Part shown: piece after piece, positions 6,224 through 8,912 of the stretch
Layout of the letters: every line of letters starts with the position of its first letter
How positions within the stretch are numbered: the first letter of the stretch is position 1
DNA from: Myxococcales bacterium
GTDB lineage: Bacteria; Myxococcota; Polyangia; Fen-1088
Assembly: GCA_003159055.1 (NCBI GenBank)
Contig: PMLH01000365.1
Location: 1 to 8,912, forward strand
Direction of reading: 5' to 3'
Length of the DNA stretch: 8,912 nucleotides
Made by a program: the position numbers and the translations under genes
The notes under the pieces: generated by a model
Database searches by the model: none
What the model saw: the letters and a program-made list of their open reading frames with translations, nothing else
Told to the model about the DNA's origin: nothing

Positions 6224-7441
6224 TCAGTAGATGCCCGGCGGGAAGTACGTCTCGCCTTTGCATCCGAAGAGGATCTGCACGTCCGTGTCCGCACCGTCCT
6301 GGATCGCCTTGCAATAGCTGCCTGTCAGCTCGATGTCCTGGGTTGTGTTGCCGTACTTCCAGCCATCGCTGTCCGATTGATCCACTTTCTGTCCGTTCAC
6401 ATAGACCGCCACGTTGGCCGGGTCTTGTGGCGCATCCTGGGAATGAAAGACGCAGGATGCGCCCGCGATCTTGGTGATCGACGACAGCGCTTGGGCAAGC
6501 TGGTCGGCTGAACCAGCCGGGAAGTAGTCACGGCCGGCGCCTGCTTGGGCGATTTGAGTAAGATTTGAAGTCTCGGGGCCAATACCGACGACGTACGCCG
6601 TGAAGCCAGCGGCTTTCGCTGCCGTCATTGCGGTTGTTGCACCGGTGACGTCGACGTTGTTGATGCTCGGGGCGGGGTTCTTGCCAGCGCCGGGACCGCA
6701 GTTGGGTTCGCCATCCGTCGCCAACAGGATGAACTTCTTGTTGCCGTCGTCGACCGTCTTCAGATATGCCACCGCCGCATTGATGGCCGCTGCCGTTGGA
6801 GTGCTGAGGCTCTTGGTGGCACTTTCGATTTGCGACTGAATCGTGCTGGCCGAGTCGGTGCCGACGGGAACCTCTGGATCCTTGGTGACAGTGCATTGGG
6901 CCAAGGTCGGGTCCGGCGACATGAAGAATTTGAGCCCCCAATTCACATAGGTGGAGTTGGCGAGGGTCGTCTTCGTCGCATCCTTGATGGCATTCCAGCG
7001 GGTCGTGCAGTTCGTGGTGTCCTTACACAACTGAGCTCCGCCGCCAGCGGCCATGTTGGCGCTGTCACAGTAGCACCCTTCGGCAATACTCCAATCCATC
7101 GACGCCGAACGGTCCAGCACCAGAAGCACGTCGGCCGGTTGCCGCTTGGTTTTGCTCGCGACCGAGCCGCAGTTGGAATCGGCGCTGGGAGCCGCAGCTT
7201 CCTCCGGAGCGTCTGGCTCGGCAGGTATCACATCCGGAAGCACCCAAGTGGCGGCTGTGGTCGTACCACCGCGGCCACCGACGGCGGCGTCGTTGTTGGA
7301 GACGCCGGAGGAACCACCGTCGCCATAGTCTTGGCCGCCGGCCCCTCCGCCGACGGGCGCTGGCTCCTTGCAACTGAACAAAGAGGAAAGGGCGAATAGA
7401 ACGGCCGAGACCGATACCGCGCACAGTAGAATTCGCTTCAT
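6224..7441 (-). CDS. VWA-domain lipoprotein
   Basis: From ATG 7441 the protein has 405 residues. I prefer this start because MKRILLCAVS...LSSLFSC is a lipoprotein signal with lipobox LFSC (acylated Cys24), and GGGGA lies about six bases upstream. The frame continues to an ATG at 7453 and further to 7522, which would spoil the signal. After Cys24 comes a Gly/Ala/Pro-rich flexible stretch (about 25-90). A VWA domain (about 103-325) follows, with the metal-ion-dependent adhesion site (MIDAS) motif DRSAS (D110, S112, S114), a threonine in STPTAAAINAA (214-216) and ATDGE (D243). The C-terminal part (326-405) holds three further cysteines. About ten cysteines lie after the lipobox, including a cluster at 123, 125, 139 and 145, suggesting disulfides outside the cytoplasm. 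VWA lipoproteins of this style are common in myxobacteria and usually mediate metal-dependent protein binding; the ligand is unknown. The gene is co-directional with the FecR-like gene, 264 bp downstream of it. Confidence 0.88.
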   Translation of the reverse strand: MKRILLCAVSVSAVLFALSSLFSCKEPAPVGGGAGGQDYGDGGSSGVSNNDAAVGGRGGTTTAATWVLPDVIPAEPDAPEEAAAPSADSNCGSVASKTKRQPADVLLVLDRSASMDWSIAEGCYCDSANMAAGGGAQLCKDTTNCTTRWNAIKDATKTTLANSTYVNWGLKFFMSPDPTLAQCTVTKDPEVPVGTDSASTIQSQIESATKSLSTPTAAAINAAVAYLKTVDDGNKKFILLATDGEPNCGPGAGKNPAPSINNVDVTGATTAMTAAKAAGFTAYVVGIGPETSNLTQIAQAGAGRDYFPAGSADQLAQALSSITKIAGASCVFHSQDAPQDPANVAVYVNGQKVDQSDSDGWKYGNTTQDIELTGSYCKAIQDGADTDVQILFGCKGETYFPPGIY

Positions 7442-7705
7442 GTCATTCCCCATCAGGTTTTTGGTGTCCCAAGCGGTCAGACTGAGCGAACTATCCCACT
7501 TTGTCGCGTGAAGAGCGATCAAGAAGAGCGATCAATTGCTGAGAGCGCGTGGCGTCAACATGGAGGATTCTGTTCCGGTGATCCGGCTCACCTGTGACGG
7601 GTCCTCTTGTCGTCTCGTCCTCCGGACTGATCTCGATCAATGCGCTGATAACGCGGCAAGTCTCTGGGTGCAAGAGCCCAACCAAGAGCAGACCCGAGGA
7701 AATCG
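7442..7705. other. Intergenic region between the FecR-like and VWA genes
   Basis: 264 bp, long enough for a separate promoter of the VWA gene, but no convincing -35/-10 pair was found on the minus strand. It contains a perfect 13-bp tandem repeat (7510-7535) and a short palindrome TGATC-TC-GATCA (7628-7639). A 72-codon minus-strand frame (7709-7491, TTG start) crosses it but has no recognisable domain and loses third-position GC bias in its second half, so it is not called as a gene. Confidence 0.5.
7510..7535. repeat. Perfect 13-bp tandem direct repeat
   Basis: GAAGAGCGATCAA occurs twice head-to-tail at 7510-7522 and 7523-7535. On the minus strand, the coding direction of both neighbours, it reads TTGATCGCTCTTC twice, 69-94 bp upstream of the VWA start. 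Each copy therefore offers a -35-like TTGATC, or a helix-phased site spaced 13 bp. It may be a simple slippage duplication. Confidence 0.85.
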
Positions 7706-8912
7706 TCAATCGTTGCCAGATTCGAGGAGCGACCGCGCCAGCTCGACCAGCGATCCGCGGGGAAAACGTTCAAGATATTGCTTGGCGATCCTGCTGGCGC
7801 GGTCGTGAGCTCTCGGCGCCAGCAAGGTCATTTCTCGTCCCAGGGCTAGGCTGGCGTACAAGCCGCGAGGCGCCTCGTGTAAGTAGGTTTCATACCAGCC
7901 AAGCGCTGCCTCCGGCTGCCCCGGCACGGTCTCACCGAGCCGCCCGAGAAAGAACGAAGCGTCACGCGCCGCTTCGGTGCCCGCGAAGCGCGCGCGCATC
8001 GCGAGCAGGACCTGGCGGGCGAGGTCGCTGCGCTTGGTATAGCGCGCAGCATCCGCCAGCGAAGACAGATCGGCGGCGCTGGCGGATGCAAGCGTGGTGT
8101 CGATGCCACGTCTTTGGGCATCGGCGACCACCTCTGCGAACTTGCCTTGGGTCAGTAAGTAGGGCCAAGACACCGTCACAAGCTCAGCGGTCGGCTCGCG
8201 CTCTTCCTTGGTGTGCATCCCGGATCGGCGATGCGAGAGGTCGGACACAGCTCCACCGCGCAAGATCGCAGACGCCTTCTTCTGGGCAACAGGGACCGGT
8301 GCGAGGCTCGCCTCGTCGGCGGCCGGCTGCGCGGGGCCACTGTCCGTGCCCGGTGTTGTCGTAAGCGCCGGTTCAGCGAAGAGCTCGATCGATTCTCCGG
8401 CGGCGACGGCGATGGTGCGCCCTTGTGAGCCGGCGACCTCTACCCGTCCGCTCGTCATGTGCAAGGCCATGCGTCGGGCGTGGGCTGCATAGGCGAGACG
8501 GAACTTGGTTCCTTTCACTGCTACCCGGAACGGGCCTGCTGCGAATGTCCATGACGTGTGGCTGCGCGGCCTGACGTCGACATCAATCGAGCCGTCGACC
8601 AACGTGATTTGGGCGACTCCGACATCGAGCTTGTCCACCGTCAATTTCGTCAGGGCCGCAAGACCGATGCGAGAATCGTCAGAAAAAAGCAGACGTGAGC
8701 CCTCGCCTGGCGAGCCGGTGATCAAGCCTGCATGGGCCGTGACAGATCCCTCGACGGAATACTGCAAGGGCATGTCGCGGTTTGCAGGGATCGAGCGATA
8801 GGCGAGCACAGTGAGAATTGCCACCGCGGCTGCGGTGGCGAATCCGGCGACCCATACCGGCGGGCGTCGTGACGGATGGAGCCATCTTCCAGGTTGTGCA
8901 GGTTGTGCAGGT
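7706..8912 (-). CDS. FecR-like membrane protein (anti-sigma/sensor type) with C-terminal TPR-like helical repeats; 5' partial
   Basis: The frame stays open from the right edge (first full codon 8911-8909) to TGA 7708-7706, so the gene begins outside the window. The GTG at 8824 lies inside the transmembrane segment and is unlikely to be the start. The 401 visible codons begin with a Pro/Ala/Gln/Arg-rich cytoplasmic stretch (1-18), then one transmembrane helix (about 19-38: VWVAGFATAAA, VAILTVLAY). A FecR domain follows (about 55-170), with FSDDSRIGLAALTKL, LVDGSIDVDV and GPFRVAVKGTKFRL as its typical strands. After a Pro/Ala linker, a helical C-terminal region (about 240-400) resembles TPR or outer-membrane lipoprotein-type repeats (ASFFLGRLGE, ALGWYETYL, RIAKQYLERFPRG). 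FecR proteins relay envelope signals to ECF sigma factors. Here the outer part ends in protein-interaction repeats, not a standard STN-receptor partner. An upstream sigma-factor gene would be expected but lies outside the window. Confidence 0.85.
   Translation of the reverse strand, partial: PAQPAQPGRWLHPSRRPPVWVAGFATAAAVAILTVLAYRSIPANRDMPLQYSVEGSVTAHAGLITGSPGEGSRLLFSDDSRIGLAALTKLTVDKLDVGVAQITLVDGSIDVDVRPRSHTSWTFAAGPFRVAVKGTKFRLAYAAHARRMALHMTSGRVEVAGSQGRTIAVAAGESIELFAEPALTTTPGTDSGPAQPAADEASLAPVPVAQKKASAILRGGAVSDLSHRRSGMHTKEEREPTAELVTVSWPYLLTQGKFAEVVADAQRRGIDTTLASASAADLSSLADAARYTKRSDLARQVLLAMRARFAGTEAARDASFFLGRLGETVPGQPEAALGWYETYLHEAPRGLYASLALGREMTLLAPRAHDRASRIAKQYLERFPRGSLVELARSLLESGND
8891..8912. 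repeat. 9-bp tandem repeat encoding a Pro-Ala-Gln repeat
   Basis: AGGTTGTGC is repeated at 8891-8899 and 8900-8908 and begins a third time at 8909-8912, where the window ends. On the minus strand it encodes repeated Pro-Ala-Gln in the cytoplasmic linker before the transmembrane helix of the FecR-like protein. The full copy number cannot be seen. Confidence 0.75.

Noticed and set aside
7490..7522. Promoter for the VWA gene using TTGATC and GATAGT
   Set aside because: The spacing is 21 bp and the -10 match is only four of six, too weak to call.
7491..7709. 72-codon minus-strand frame beginning with TTG at the FecR-like stop
   Set aside because: No recognisable domain, no SD, declining third-position GC, and it includes the tandem 13-bp repeat. 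Its first half keeps some coding-like bias, so a small gene is not fully excluded.

Overview
The window is GC-rich DNA with strong G/C preference at third codon positions. The gene content suggests Myxococcota or a related former deltaproteobacterial lineage. It has a receiver domain of the type found in hybrid sensor kinases, a glycine-rich lipoprotein with a von Willebrand A (VWA) domain, and a FecR-type protein with a transmembrane helix and a helical-repeat tail. That taxonomic reading is inference. No rRNA, tRNA, CRISPR array or transposase gene was seen.

Layout. Positions 1-309 (+) hold the end of a phospho-receiver domain that begins outside the window. Positions 310-687 are a convergent gap filled mainly by a ~297-bp imperfect inverted repeat carrying two internal 9-bp-stem hairpins in opposite orientation. 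Positions 688-4033 (-) are a compact three-gene operon for a 2-oxoacid dehydrogenase complex, most like the branched-chain (2-oxoisovalerate) type, transcribed E1-beta, E2, E1-alpha. This order is unusual, because alpha-beta-E2 is the common one. No E3 (dihydrolipoamide dehydrogenase) gene is present here.

Positions 4034-4305 are a divergent gap. It holds a candidate promoter for the dehydrogenase operon and, on the other strand, a -10-like box followed by an intrinsic-terminator-like hairpin in what could be an attenuator leader. The hairpin precedes a secreted protein of unknown function (about 4306-6210, +). That gene meets its convergent neighbour with only 13 bp between stop codons.

Positions 6224-7441 (-) encode a VWA-domain lipoprotein. 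After a 264-bp gap with a perfect 13-bp tandem repeat, 7706-8912 (-) encodes a FecR-like membrane protein that runs off the right edge. Its open frame continues past the first GTG/ATG-type start to the window end and includes the transmembrane helix.

How the genes work together. The three dehydrogenase subunits form the E1 (alpha2beta2, thiamine diphosphate) and E2 (lipoyl acyltransferase) parts of one complex, which feeds branched-chain amino-acid catabolism and possibly branched-chain fatty-acid precursors. The FecR-like protein and VWA lipoprotein are co-directional and may be a cell-surface signalling or envelope pair, but that link rests only on position. The unknown secreted protein has no evident functional tie to its neighbours.
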